A stretch of 64,000 bases of DNA from Bradyrhizobium sp. ISRA430 (lineage in GTDB: Bacteria; Pseudomonadota; Alphaproteobacteria; Rhizobiales; Xanthobacteraceae), in the NCBI RefSeq assembly GCF_029909975.1, contig NZ_CP094516.1:5270001-5334000 (forward strand), given 5' to 3'. The stretch's first letter is position 1. Every line of letters begins with the position of its first letter. Made by a program: the position numbers and the translations under genes. Under the pieces are notes generated by a model. The model did not search any database, was not told the DNA's origin, and saw only the letters and a program-made list of their open reading frames with translations. Positions 18,081 to 26,564 of the stretch are shown here, piece by piece.

Positions 18081-19508
18081 TCAATCCACGCCCGCAACCT
18101 TCCCCTTGTCATGCGTCGCGGCGATCACATCGCGAACCAAATCGAACACGCCATCCACCTCCGGCGGCCAGTTCGGCGAGCGGCCCAACCGCACGATCAC
18201 CAGCCGCTCGGACGGGATCACGATCGTGTACTGACCGATCGTACCCTTGGCGAAGAAGGCATCGCGCGGCCACCCGCGCTCGATGCGGTAGCTCGCGCCA
18301 AAACTGTCGCCCCGGTTGGTCCAGAAGCCGGCGCCGATGCCGACCCACGCGTGCGGCGTGGGCGAGGCCGAATAGCTCACCCAACCCTCGGGCAGGATGC
18401 GCTTGCCGCCCGCGACGCCGTCGTTGAGATAGAGCTGGCCGAAGCGCGCCCAATCGCGCGCGGATGCCAGCATCTCGCTGGAGCCTTCCACCGTGCCGGC
18501 GCCGTCGAGCTGAAGCGTGACATGGCGCATGCCGAGCGGCGCGAACAATTCGCGGCGCGCGAAGCGGAGCACGTCCGTGGGATTGCCGCCGAGCGCATTT
18601 CGGATCAGATGCGCGAGGATGAGGGTGTTGCCGTCGTGATAGTTCCAGGCAGTGCCCGGCGCTGTTGCGAGCGGCATGCTCTCTGCATAGGCGGCCATGT
18701 CATCTTGCAGAAACTTCATGCGATTGACCGGCTCGAGCGCGGAGCCGAGCGATGCCTGCAAGGAACTGCCGAGCGCAAGGCCGGCGGTGTGGCGCAGGAG
18801 ATGATCGACGGTGATGGCGTGGCGCGGATCATCCGGATTGCGCCAGGCGGCAACCGGCGCCGGCCCGTCGAGCTTGAGCCTGCCTTGGCGCACGAGAATG
18901 CCTGTCAGCGCTGAGATTACCGACTTGGTCATGGAGAAGCCGAGCAGCGGCGTCTCCGGTCCAATGCCATCGGCATAGCGCTCGGCGACGATGCGGCCAT
19001 TCTTCATGACGATCACGGCGCGGGTGCGCCGGTACGGCGGCTGTGCAGGCTCGGCGAAGGCGCGCTCGAGTGCGGCGGCAAGCCCCTCGCTTTGCGGCGG
19101 CACGACCGAAGGCGCGGCGATCTCCGGCAGCAGCGCGGGCTGCCTGTCGTCGGGCGGCGGTTCAACGTCGGCGATCGCCGCACCATGCTCCAGCGTGCAG
19201 CCGAGGCCGTCGCGATAGACGGCATGGCTGCGGCCAATGCCGAACAGCGTCACCGTGACATCCTTGCGCACGCGGTCGATCCGGTAGTCCATCGCCCAGG
19301 TGATCAGGCCGGTCCCGGGCATCGCATCGGTGGTCTCGGTGAAGGTGCGCCGCGGATCGAGGCCGGAGACGAACGTCTCGGCGCAGAGGATGTCGGCGAC
19401 GAAACCGGTCGCGACCTTCGGCACGTCGCGGGCACGCGCCGCGCCGAGCACGAGGCCGACGCAGCTGATGGTGGTGGTGAGGAGGATGATCTTGCGGCGG
19501 CGGGTCAA
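18081..19508 (-). CDS. Serine hydrolase of the beta-lactamase/6-aminohexanoate-dimer hydrolase type
   Basis: A 475-residue exported serine hydrolase with the class C beta-lactamase fold. A signal peptide (residues 1-27, TRRRKIILL followed by a hydrophobic core and ARA) is followed by about 110 residues of a family-specific N-terminal region. The catalytic domain then has SMTK at 192-195 (nucleophile Ser192, Lys195), the HTAG stretch at 240-243 and Tyr290 in NYHDGNT, as in the NylB-like branch. The class C KTG motif is not obvious; WVGIGAGFW lies near its place. Likely a periplasmic esterase or amidase, not a proven antibiotic resistance gene. It is followed downstream by a paired-hairpin repeat. 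Confidence 0.85.
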   Translation of the reverse strand: MTRRRKIILLTTTISCVGLVLGAARARDVPKVATGFVADILCAETFVSGLDPRRTFTETTDAMPGTGLITWAMDYRIDRVRKDVTVTLFGIGRSHAVYRDGLGCTLEHGAAIADVEPPPDDRQPALLPEIAAPSVVPPQSEGLAAALERAFAEPAQPPYRRTRAVIVMKNGRIVAERYADGIGPETPLLGFSMTKSVISALTGILVRQGRLKLDGPAPVAAWRNPDDPRHAITVDHLLRHTAGLALGSSLQASLGSALEPVNRMKFLQDDMAAYAESMPLATAPGTAWNYHDGNTLILAHLIRNALGGNPTDVLRFARRELFAPLGMRHVTLQLDGAGTVEGSSEMLASARDWARFGQLYLNDGVAGGKRILPEGWVSYSASPTPHAWVGIGAGFWTNRGDSFGASYRIERGWPRDAFFAKGTIGQYTIVIPSERLVIVRLGRSPNWPPEVDGVFDLVRDVIAATHDKGKVAGVD

Positions 19509-19676
19509 TGGCGTTCTCCGGCTGAAGTGACGCGAAGAAGGCCGGGGCGGCGCGATGACTGCTCGCCGGATTTGGAAATTGGCCTAGCTGAAACTGGACG
19601 GGGCTAGTCGATTTTTGAATTATCCAGCGATTTCAGTTCCTTAATTGCACGGCCGCGACCGCGGTGCGGGTTCACT

Positions 19677-19810
19677 CCCTCTCCCCGTTCTTACGGGGAG
19701 AGGGTCGGGGTGAGGGGCCGCCTCCGCGGGAACGCTGGGATTTGGATTCGCGAAAGCTCCCCCTCGCCCGGATTGCAGACAATCCGGCCTCTCCCCGCGC
19801 GCGGGAGATG
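19677..19810. repeat. Intergenic paired-hairpin repeat
   Basis: Starts with CCCTCTCCCCGT (19677-19688) paired with ACGGGGAGAGGG (19693-19704) and ends with CCTCTCCCCGCGCGCGGGAG near 19789-19808. The left hairpin is the same sequence as the right hairpin of the 11447 element, in opposite order. The rest of the 309-base gap between the hydrolase start and the AraC gene end shows no gene. Confidence 0.85.
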
Positions 19811-19817
19811 AGAAGTG

Positions 19818-20876
19818 TCACGCCGCGCGCACCTTCAGCCGCCGATACTCCGTCGGCGTCACGCCGGTCACGGCCTTGAAGGCGCGGTTGAACGGGCCGA
19901 GCGACTGGAAGCCGGCATCCATCGCGATGGTGATGACAGGCACCTCGGCCTGGGCGGGATCGGCGAGCGCGGCCTTGGCCTCCTCGATCCGATGGTTGTT
20001 CAGGAACACATTGAAGTTGCGGTAGCCGAGCCGCTGGTTGATCAGGCGGCGCAGCCGGTATTCGGGGATCTTGAGCCGTCCCGCCAGCGCACCGATGGTG
20101 ACGTTCTCCTGGCGATAGATCCGCTCATCCGCCATCAGCCGCATCAAGGCATCGATCAGTTTCCGGTCGGCAGCTTCCTCGGCGGCAACAGGTTGGCCCG
20201 GCGCGATCGCGGGTGCGGGCTCGGCAGCCACCGGGAACAGCTCTGCGCCGTCGACGCGCATCATCGCGCAAGCGATCGCGGCGACGACGAAGGCGAGTAC
20301 TGCGGCATTGATGGTGTTGGCCACGTCGCCTCCACCGCCAACGAAGATCTGGAGCAGCGCGTTCAGCCCGCCATAGAGCGCGGCAGCGGCGACGATGAAG
20401 ACGCGAACGCGGCGGCGCCGTTCGACCAGATCGGCCGGCCACGACGCGATCGTCTGCACCACCGCGAGGGCGATGAAGCCAAGCGAGATCAGGTTGGTCG
20501 CGACGACGACAAGCCGCAGGTTTCCGCCCGGCGCAATCCAGAGGCAACTGACCAGGCTGAATGCGGCAACGAGTGCCCAGATCGCGCTATGCCGCCAGCG
20601 CAGGCAAAACTCGTCATCAAACAGCGCGCGCGTGAACAGCCAGAACACCACGACATTGCTCGTCGAGAGCGCAATCAGCGGCGCGTGCCAGGCTGACGTC
20701 AGCGCCGGCGCACCGATCGAATAGCTCGCGGCATGGGCCGCCGATCCGAGCGCGAAGGCAACCGCAAGCCGGCCGGCGACCACATTCCTGAAGCCGGAGA
20801 ACAGCGATGCCGCCAGCACCAGCAGCAATGCCACGGCAGCGGCGCGGCAGGCCAGTTCGATTGCGGCGGGAGTCAT
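19818..20876 (-). CDS. AraC family regulator with N-terminal membrane domain
   Basis: A 352-residue protein with two parts. Residues about 1-215 contain six or seven hydrophobic segments (for example ACRAAAVALLLVLAASLFSGF near the start and AAVLAFVVAAIACAMM near 190-205). Residues about 240-352 form an AraC-type double helix-turn-helix, with ENVTIGALAGRLKIPEYRLRRLINQRLGYRNFNVFLNNHRIEEAKAAL and the second helix pair ending FNRAFKAVTGVTPTEYRRL. Such membrane-anchored AraC proteins are known in Bradyrhizobium and probably sense an envelope or membrane signal. Targets are unknown; the adjacent hydrolase on the same strand is one candidate. The start is the ATG at 20876. Confidence 0.9.
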   Translation of the reverse strand: MTPAAIELACRAAAVALLLVLAASLFSGFRNVVAGRLAVAFALGSAAHAASYSIGAPALTSAWHAPLIALSTSNVVVFWLFTRALFDDEFCLRWRHSAIWALVAAFSLVSCLWIAPGGNLRLVVVATNLISLGFIALAVVQTIASWPADLVERRRRVRVFIVAAAALYGGLNALLQIFVGGGGDVANTINAAVLAFVVAAIACAMMRVDGAELFPVAAEPAPAIAPGQPVAAEEAADRKLIDALMRLMADERIYRQENVTIGALAGRLKIPEYRLRRLINQRLGYRNFNVFLNNHRIEEAKAALADPAQAEVPVITIAMDAGFQSLGPFNRAFKAVTGVTPTEYRRLKVRAA

Positions 20877-21170
20877 CGGATTAGCGCGATCGGTCAGGGT
20901 TGAAATCGGCTGAGCATCGTTGGTCGTGCGACGTTTTTCAAGACTGATCGCGGCGCCAGCGTTCAGGCGCGGTTACAAGAAAGTCGACGTCATCTTCGTT
21001 CAGGCCAGCGCCCGGCTTGATCGGAGAAACCATCGCCCGCCCCTGTTTCCAACATTGCTCTGGCCGATATCTCACGGCGACCGCAAATAGGCTATCGCGT
21101 CCATGCCCTGATCGGCGCGACGGAGCGATCAAATCCTGTTACGATCGCCGCAACAAAGAAGGAGTCCACC

Positions 21171-22088
21171 ATGAGCTGGCAACCCTCCAACGATCCCGTG
21201 CTCGGCGATCCCATGTCATGCGATGCGCTCGACCTCGTCATCGTGCCGCGCACCCGCGACCTCGGCGACGGATTTGAGGTGCGGCGCGCGCTGCCGCATG
21301 GCAAGCGGCAGATGGTCGGGCCTTTCATCTTTTTCGACCATTTCGGTCCGGTGCAGTTCGTCTCCGGCAAGGGCATGGACGTGCGGCCGCATCCGCATAT
21401 CGGGCTCGCCACCGTCACCTACCTGTTCGACGGCGCGATCATGCATCGCGACAGCCAGGGCAACATCCAGGAGATCCAGCCCGGCGCGATGAATTTGATG
21501 ACGGCCGGGCGCGGCATCGCACATTCCGAGCGCACGCCGGACGCGCAGCGTGCATCGGGTCAGAAGATGCTCGGCCTGCAAAGCTGGATTGCGCTGCCGG
21601 CCGGATCCGAGGAGATCGCGCCGTCGTTCCAGCACTATGCCGCCGGCGACCTGCCGATGATCTCGGAACGCGATTTCACCGCGCGGGTGATCGCGGGCTC
21701 GTCGTTCGGCATCGCCTCGCCGGTGTCGATGGTCTCGCCCTGGTTCTACACCGAGGTCACGGCCGCGGCAGGCGCGAGCGTACCGCTCGACCCCGACCAC
21801 GAGGAGCGCGCGATCTATCTCGTCGACGGCGAGGTCGAGATCGCGGGTGAGCGCTATGAGGGGCCGCGGCTCCTGGTCTTCCGGCCCGGCGACCGCATCA
21901 CGGTGAAGGCGCTCAAAGCCACACGGATGATGTTCCTGGGCGGCGATGCGCTGGAGGGACCGCGCCACATCTGGTGGAATTTCGTCTCCTCCAGCAAGGA
22001 GCGGATCGAGCAGGCCAAGCAGGATTGGAAAACCGGCCGCTTTGCGCAGGTTCCGCAGGAACATGAGTTCATTCCGCTGCCGGAATAG
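21171..22088 (+). CDS. Pirin family protein
   Basis: A 305-residue bicupin of the pirin family, an iron-binding protein; some bacterial members have quercetinase activity and others bind metabolic enzymes. The N-terminal cupin carries the metal-site stretch RPHPHIGLATVTYLFDGAIMHRDS (about 72-95) and GRGIAHSER near 120, giving the His/Glu ligands. The C-terminal domain follows after residue 170 and ends with the typical GPRHIWWNFVSSSKERIEQAKQDW. A strong ribosome site AAGGAG lies eight to nine bases before the ATG at 21171. The purC gene follows 60 bases downstream on the same strand. Confidence 0.93.
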   Translation: MSWQPSNDPVLGDPMSCDALDLVIVPRTRDLGDGFEVRRALPHGKRQMVGPFIFFDHFGPVQFVSGKGMDVRPHPHIGLATVTYLFDGAIMHRDSQGNIQEIQPGAMNLMTAGRGIAHSERTPDAQRASGQKMLGLQSWIALPAGSEEIAPSFQHYAAGDLPMISERDFTARVIAGSSFGIASPVSMVSPWFYTEVTAAAGASVPLDPDHEERAIYLVDGEVEIAGERYEGPRLLVFRPGDRITVKALKATRMMFLGGDALEGPRHIWWNFVSSSKERIEQAKQDWKTGRFAQVPQEHEFIPLPE

Positions 22089-22148
22089 GCTATCCCGATC
22101 CCGGCCGCATTTTTGCGCGGCCGAGTTCTCCTGCCTGAAGGCCTGCCG

Positions 22149-23063
22149 ATGACCACCATGCTCAGTAGCGACCTGCCCCTGCCCAAGATCGGGCGCGGCA
22201 AGGTGCGCGATATCTACGCCGTCGATGATGACCGCCTGCTGCTCGTCACCACCGACCGCATCAGCGCCTTCGACGTCGTGATGGGCGAGACCATTCCGAT
22301 GAAGGGCGCCGTGCTGACCCAGATCAGCGCGTTCTGGTTCAAAGAGCTCGAGGGCGTGGTGCCGCATCACATGATCAGCGCCGACACCGACGAGATCATC
22401 GCCGCCGTGCCGGCGTTGAAAGCCCACCGCGCCGACATCCATGGCCGCGCCATGCTGTCCCGCCGCACCACCGTATTCCCCATCGAATGCGTGATCCGCG
22501 GTTATCTCTCCGGCTCGGCCTGGAAGGAATATGCGGCCTCCGGCACGCTCGCAGGCGAGAAGCTGAAGGCGGGCCTCGTCGAAAGCGAGAAGCTCGATCC
22601 TGCGATCTTCAGCCCGGCGACCAAGGCCGAGACCGGCCACGACGAGAACATCACCATCGCGCGGATGCGCGAGGTCGTCGGCGACGAGGTCGCCCATACG
22701 CTCGAGAGCATGACGCGCGCGGTTTACACGCTCGGCGAGGAGCTGGCGCGCGAGCAGGGCATCATCATCGCGGACACCAAGTTCGAATTCGGCCGCGACA
22801 AGGACGGCCGCATCATCCTGATCGACGAGGTGATGACGCCGGATTCGTCGCGCTTCTGGGCGGCCAGTGCCTACAAGCCCGGCCAGCCGCAGGCGAGCTT
22901 CGACAAGCAGCCCTTACGCGACTATCTCGACGCCGAGCGCCGCGCCGGCCGCTGGAACGGCGACGCCCCGCCGCCCCCGCTGCCCGCGAGCGTCGTGGAA
23001 GCGACGAGCAAGCGGTATCTGGAAGCCTATCGGCGGGTGACGGGGACGGAGCTGAAGATTTAG
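22149..23063 (+). CDS. purC: Phosphoribosylaminoimidazole-succinocarboxamide synthase (SAICAR synthetase)
   Basis: Joins CAIR and aspartate with ATP to form SAICAR in purine synthesis. The product has 304 residues, the longer yeast-like form rather than the roughly 240-residue E. coli form. Hallmarks are [27 protein letters not shown] (about 17-43), [15 protein letters not shown] near 112-126 and the [12 protein letters not shown] block near 225. The ATG at 22149 with GAAGG upstream is chosen over an in-frame ATG at 22113 because the former starts directly before the conserved [11 protein letters not shown]. Bradyrhizobium species often carry a second, short purC elsewhere. It is not next to other pur genes here. 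Confidence 0.95.
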   Translation: MTTMLSSDLPLPKIGRGKVRDIYAVDDDRLLLVTTDRISAFDVVMGETIPMKGAVLTQISAFWFKELEGVVPHHMISADTDEIIAAVPALKAHRADIHGRAMLSRRTTVFPIECVIRGYLSGSAWKEYAASGTLAGEKLKAGLVESEKLDPAIFSPATKAETGHDENITIARMREVVGDEVAHTLESMTRAVYTLGEELAREQGIIIADTKFEFGRDKDGRIILIDEVMTPDSSRFWAASAYKPGQPQASFDKQPLRDYLDAERRAGRWNGDAPPPPLPASVVEATSKRYLEAYRRVTGTELKI

Positions 23064-23188
23064 CTTCAGCTCATTATCGTCGTCCTGACGAAAGCCAGAA
23101 TGCGTGGCGTCTGCATCGGCTTTTTCCAAGCATTGCCCACGCGGCAACCTGATGCAAAACTCCCTGCAAAACATCAGGGAGAGCACAC

Positions 23189-24001
23189 ATGCCCGAAGCC
23201 GATGCCGTGCTGATCGAGCGCGATGGCCCCGCCACCGTCATCTCCATCAACCGGCCGCACTGCCGCAACGCGGTTGATGGTGCCACTGCGCGCAAGCTCT
23301 ATGACGCGTTCCTTGCCTTCGACGCCGACCATGACGCATCGGTTGCGGTTTTCACCGGCACGCACGGGCATTTTTGCGCGGGCGCGGATCTGAAGGCAGT
23401 CGCGAAGGGCGATCGCGAGAAGATGCGCGAGATCGGCGGCCACGGCACGATCGCCCCAATGGGGCCAAGCCGCTTGCGGCTCTCCAAGCCGGTGATCGCG
23501 GCGGTCGAAGGTTACGCGGTCGCGGGCGGGATGGAGCTCGCATTGTTCGCCGACATGCGCGTGGTCGCGGAGGACGCCACTTTCGGCATCTTCTGCCGTC
23601 GATTTGGCGTGCCGCTCATCGATCTCGGCACCGTCCGCCTGCCGCGTCTGATTGGCCATTCACATGCCATGGACTTGATCCTCACGGGGCGTCCGGTCGG
23701 CGGCGCGGAGGCGTTGCGCATGGGCCTTGCCAACCGCCTCGTGCCGACCGGTGAAGCCCGCGCGCATGCGGTCCGGCTTGCCAAGGAGATCGCGCGCTTC
23801 CCGCAGACATGCCTGCGCGCCGACCGGCTTTCCGCGCTTCAGCAATGGGATATGGGGGAAGAAGACGCGATCAAGAACGAGATGCGCGGCGGCCTGAACG
23901 TCATCGCCTCCGGCGAGACGCTGTCGGGCGCAACCCGCTTCGCATCGGGCGCGGGACGGCACGGCGCGTTCGGCGCGGAGGTCTCCGGCCAGGCCGATTG
24001 A
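23189..24001 (+). CDS. Crotonase/enoyl-CoA hydratase family protein
   Basis: A 270-residue crotonase-fold enzyme acting on a CoA thioester. The oxyanion-hole segments are present: HGHFCAGADLKAVAKGD near 67-83 and EGYAVAGGMELALFADMRVV near 108-127. The downstream strand reads FCRRFGVPLIDLGTVRLPRLIGHSHAMDLILTGRP, typical of a subfamily in which the usual second catalytic Glu is replaced, so hydratase activity is uncertain and another crotonase reaction is possible. The start ATG at 23189 follows GGGAGA. It stands alone on the plus strand, 125 bases after purC. Confidence 0.88.
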   Translation: MPEADAVLIERDGPATVISINRPHCRNAVDGATARKLYDAFLAFDADHDASVAVFTGTHGHFCAGADLKAVAKGDREKMREIGGHGTIAPMGPSRLRLSKPVIAAVEGYAVAGGMELALFADMRVVAEDATFGIFCRRFGVPLIDLGTVRLPRLIGHSHAMDLILTGRPVGGAEALRMGLANRLVPTGEARAHAVRLAKEIARFPQTCLRADRLSALQQWDMGEEDAIKNEMRGGLNVIASGETLSGATRFASGAGRHGAFGAEVSGQAD

Positions 24002-24116
24002 CGCGAACGATTTCGCGAAAGCCTGTCGGAAATTTCACAATCGGAAGAATCCTGTTGCGCTAGCTTCGGACTCGTCTACGTCTCGGACGGGAATTTTCAG
24101 GGGCGAGCGCAAAGGC

Positions 24117-26333
24117 GTGACAGATCCAGCAATTACCTACAGTCCGGCCCCTCGATTTAGCCCGGCTCTCAAGCGTGCACTGAATGATATACTGGGCGGC
24201 AGCGCCGCGAGCGTCCTGACCGTCACCTTCGGGCTCTCCTACGCGCTGCTGATCTTCGCGGGGCCGCTGTCGCCCTACCTGTCCTACGGGATCGCCGCGA
24301 CCTTCATCAGCTCCGCCGTGCTTGCGGCCGTCGTCGCTTTCGGAAGCTCCCTGCCCTTCGCGGTGGCCGCGCCGGACAGCTCGACCGCCGCGGTGACGGG
24401 AATCCTCGCCGCCTCGCTGGTCGAGCGCATCGATGCGGCGAATCCGTCGACGCCACTGCTCTCGCCCGTCCTGATCACACTCGGCCTGTCGACTATCCTC
24501 ACCGGTGTCACCCTGTGCGGATTGGGACTGACGCGGATGGGTCGGGCGATCCGCTATGTGCCCTATCCCGTGGTCGGCGGTTTCCTCGGCGCCACCGGAC
24601 TTCTGATCGTCATGGGCGCGATCCGGGTGATCACCGGTCATCCGGTGCAGCTCGGGACGCTGTTGCACTTCACCAGCGGCATCACGCTGTCTGAGCTGGG
24701 CGCGGCCTGCGCGATGGCGCTGGTGCTGTATCTGACCTGGCATCGCTCGCGCGGCCCGTTCGGGCTGCCGGTCATCCTGATCGGCGGCATGCTCACCGCA
24801 CATGTGGCGTTCTGGATCGCCGGCGTCTCGCCGGAGGAAGCGCGCAGCCTGGGCTGGACTTTCCAGCCTCCGCCGCCGGCGTCGTTCATGCTGCCGTGGC
24901 ATGCCGACGATCTCGTGCACTATCCCTGGTTCGCCGTGCCGGACCTGCTCGGCAACCTCGTCGCCGTCATCTTCGTCACGGCCTCCAGCACGCTATTCGG
25001 CACCACGGGGATCGAGGTCGCCGTGCATCGCGAGGCCAATCTGGAGCGCGAGCTGAACGTCACGGGTGCGGCCAACATCCTGACCGGCGCGCTCGCCGGC
25101 TATGGCGGCTGCATTTCGGTCAGCCGCTCGATCCTCAATTTCAGCAGCGGCGGGCGCGGTCGCCTGTCCGGCCTCACCGTCGCGGCGATGTCGCTCCTGA
25201 TGCTTGCCGTTGCGCCGGAGCTGCTCGGATTCATGCCGAAATTCGTGCTCGGCGGGCTCCTGATCTATCTCGGTGCCGACCAGCTCCACAAATGGATCAT
25301 CGAGTCGCGCAAGCGGCTCTCCAAGCTCGAATATCTGTCGCTGATCGCCATCATCGTGATCATCGTGACTTGGGGTTTCGTGCCGGGCATCCTGATCGGC
25401 GTGATCATCGGCTGCGCGACATTCGCGTTCAGCGCGGCGCGGGTGGAGACGATCAAGTACAGTTTTGACGGCTCCGAATATCGCTCTTCGCTCGACCGCT
25501 CGCGCGACGATCATGAGGTGCTGCTCGCCCATGGCGGCAAGATCCAGGGCCTGAACCTGCAAAGCTATCTGTTCTTCGGCTCGGCCAACCGGCTCTACCA
25601 GCGCGTCAAGAAACTGCTGCAGGAGCGCCCGGAGTGCCGCTATCTGCTGTTCGACTTCAAGCTCGTGACCGGCGTCGACTCGTCAGCCGCCTACAGTTTC
25701 GCCCAGATCAAGCGCAGCGCGCGCGACCTTGGCGTCGAGCTGATCCTGGTGCATCTGTCGGCCGCCGCCGAGAAGGTGCTGCGCTCCAGCGATTTCATCG
25801 GCGAAGGCGTCATCATCATTCCCGAACTCGATCATGCGCTGGAGTGGTGCGAGAACGAGCTCATCGCGCAGCATCAGGGATTGGCCCAGGAAGAGGCCAG
25901 CTTGCGGGACTGGTTCATGCGGATCCTCAAGAGCGAGCACGATGCCGACGAGTTGATCCGCCGCTGCCAGCGCCTCGACGTCGAGGCCGGCGAGGTCATC
26001 GTGAACGCCGGCGACCCCGCCGATTCCATGCACTTCATCCTCGACGGACGCGTCGGCATCATGGTCCCGGCCGAGGAGGACCGCACCACGCGCGTGCGCA
26101 GCCTCGGCCGCTACACCACGATCGGCGAGATGGGCCTGGTGGCACACACGCCGCGCAGCGCCACCATCCAGGCGGAAGTCGCCAGTGTGCTCTACGTGCT
26201 GAACACGCACCAGTTCAATGCGATCAGGGTCGAAGACCCCGAGCTCAGCCATAAGCTGCTGACCTATTTCGTGTCGGTCATGGCCGAGCGGCTGAGCTTT
26301 GCGAACCGGACGATCGCGGTGCTGAGGCGGTAG
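24117..26333 (+). CDS. SulP-type anion transporter fused to STAS and cyclic-nucleotide-binding domains
   Basis: A 738-residue membrane protein. Residues about 20-445 form a SulP/SLC26-like transport domain with 10-14 hydrophobic segments, including the conserved AAPDSSTAAVTGIL and PYPVVGGFLGATGLLI. Residues about 475-590 are a STAS domain, with LLFDFKLVTGVDSSAAYSF as its core strand and Ser loop. Residues about 604-738 are a cNMP-binding (CRP-like) domain, with AGDPADSMHFILDGRVGI, IGEMGLVAHTPRSATIQAEVASVLYVL, although the cyclic-phosphate arginine region should be checked. The protein starts at a GTG (24117), since no earlier Met fits. The substrate is unknown (sulfate, bicarbonate or dicarboxylate are options); the fusion suggests gating by a nucleotide. 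Flanking genes do not help. Confidence 0.9.
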   Translation: MTDPAITYSPAPRFSPALKRALNDILGGSAASVLTVTFGLSYALLIFAGPLSPYLSYGIAATFISSAVLAAVVAFGSSLPFAVAAPDSSTAAVTGILAASLVERIDAANPSTPLLSPVLITLGLSTILTGVTLCGLGLTRMGRAIRYVPYPVVGGFLGATGLLIVMGAIRVITGHPVQLGTLLHFTSGITLSELGAACAMALVLYLTWHRSRGPFGLPVILIGGMLTAHVAFWIAGVSPEEARSLGWTFQPPPPASFMLPWHADDLVHYPWFAVPDLLGNLVAVIFVTASSTLFGTTGIEVAVHREANLERELNVTGAANILTGALAGYGGCISVSRSILNFSSGGRGRLSGLTVAAMSLLMLAVAPELLGFMPKFVLGGLLIYLGADQLHKWIIESRKRLSKLEYLSLIAIIVIIVTWGFVPGILIGVIIGCATFAFSAARVETIKYSFDGSEYRSSLDRSRDDHEVLLAHGGKIQGLNLQSYLFFGSANRLYQRVKKLLQERPECRYLLFDFKLVTGVDSSAAYSFAQIKRSARDLGVELILVHLSAAAEKVLRSSDFIGEGVIIIPELDHALEWCENELIAQHQGLAQEEASLRDWFMRILKSEHDADELIRRCQRLDVEAGEVIVNAGDPADSMHFILDGRVGIMVPAEEDRTTRVRSLGRYTTIGEMGLVAHTPRSATIQAEVASVLYVLNTHQFNAIRVEDPELSHKLLTYFVSVMAERLSFANRTIAVLRR

Positions 26334-26390
26334 CGGCTGCGTAGATGGGGTAACGGGCCGGAGGCGTAAATGGCGCGCCATAAGTTCAAT

Positions 26391-26518
26391 GTCGTCCTGG
26401 CGAAAGCCAGAACCCATTACCCCAGCGAGTGATTTGGCGAAGACTGGCGGTCCGATACACCTACCGCCTGCAATCGATAGATCACGCGGTATGGGTCCTG
26501 GCTTTCGCCAGGACGACG
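26391..26518. repeat. Palindromic repeat between convergent genes
   Basis: GTCGTCCTGGCGAAAGCCAG (26391-26410) and its inverted copy CTGGCTTTCGCCAGGACGAC (26499-26518) bound the element, and each arm contains its own small palindrome. A half-element with the same motif occurs near 23080-23105. It lies between the convergent SulP and aldehyde dehydrogenase genes and may serve as a two-way terminator. Confidence 0.8.
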
Positions 26519-26564
26519 ACGGGCAAGCATTCCCGCCACGTCACACCGATCCGCGACGGCAGGC

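Noticed and set aside
18081..19508. Reading the serine hydrolase as an antibiotic-resistance beta-lactamase
   Set aside because: The fold and SxxK fit, but the sequence is closest to the 6-aminohexanoate-dimer hydrolase/esterase branch and lacks an obvious KTG motif, so resistance is not supported.
20938..21132. Minus-strand ORF of 64 codons between the AraC and pirin genes
   Set aside because: No family features. An inner start would give a 31-residue peptide with a mildly protein-like sequence, but there is no ribosome site and no other support.
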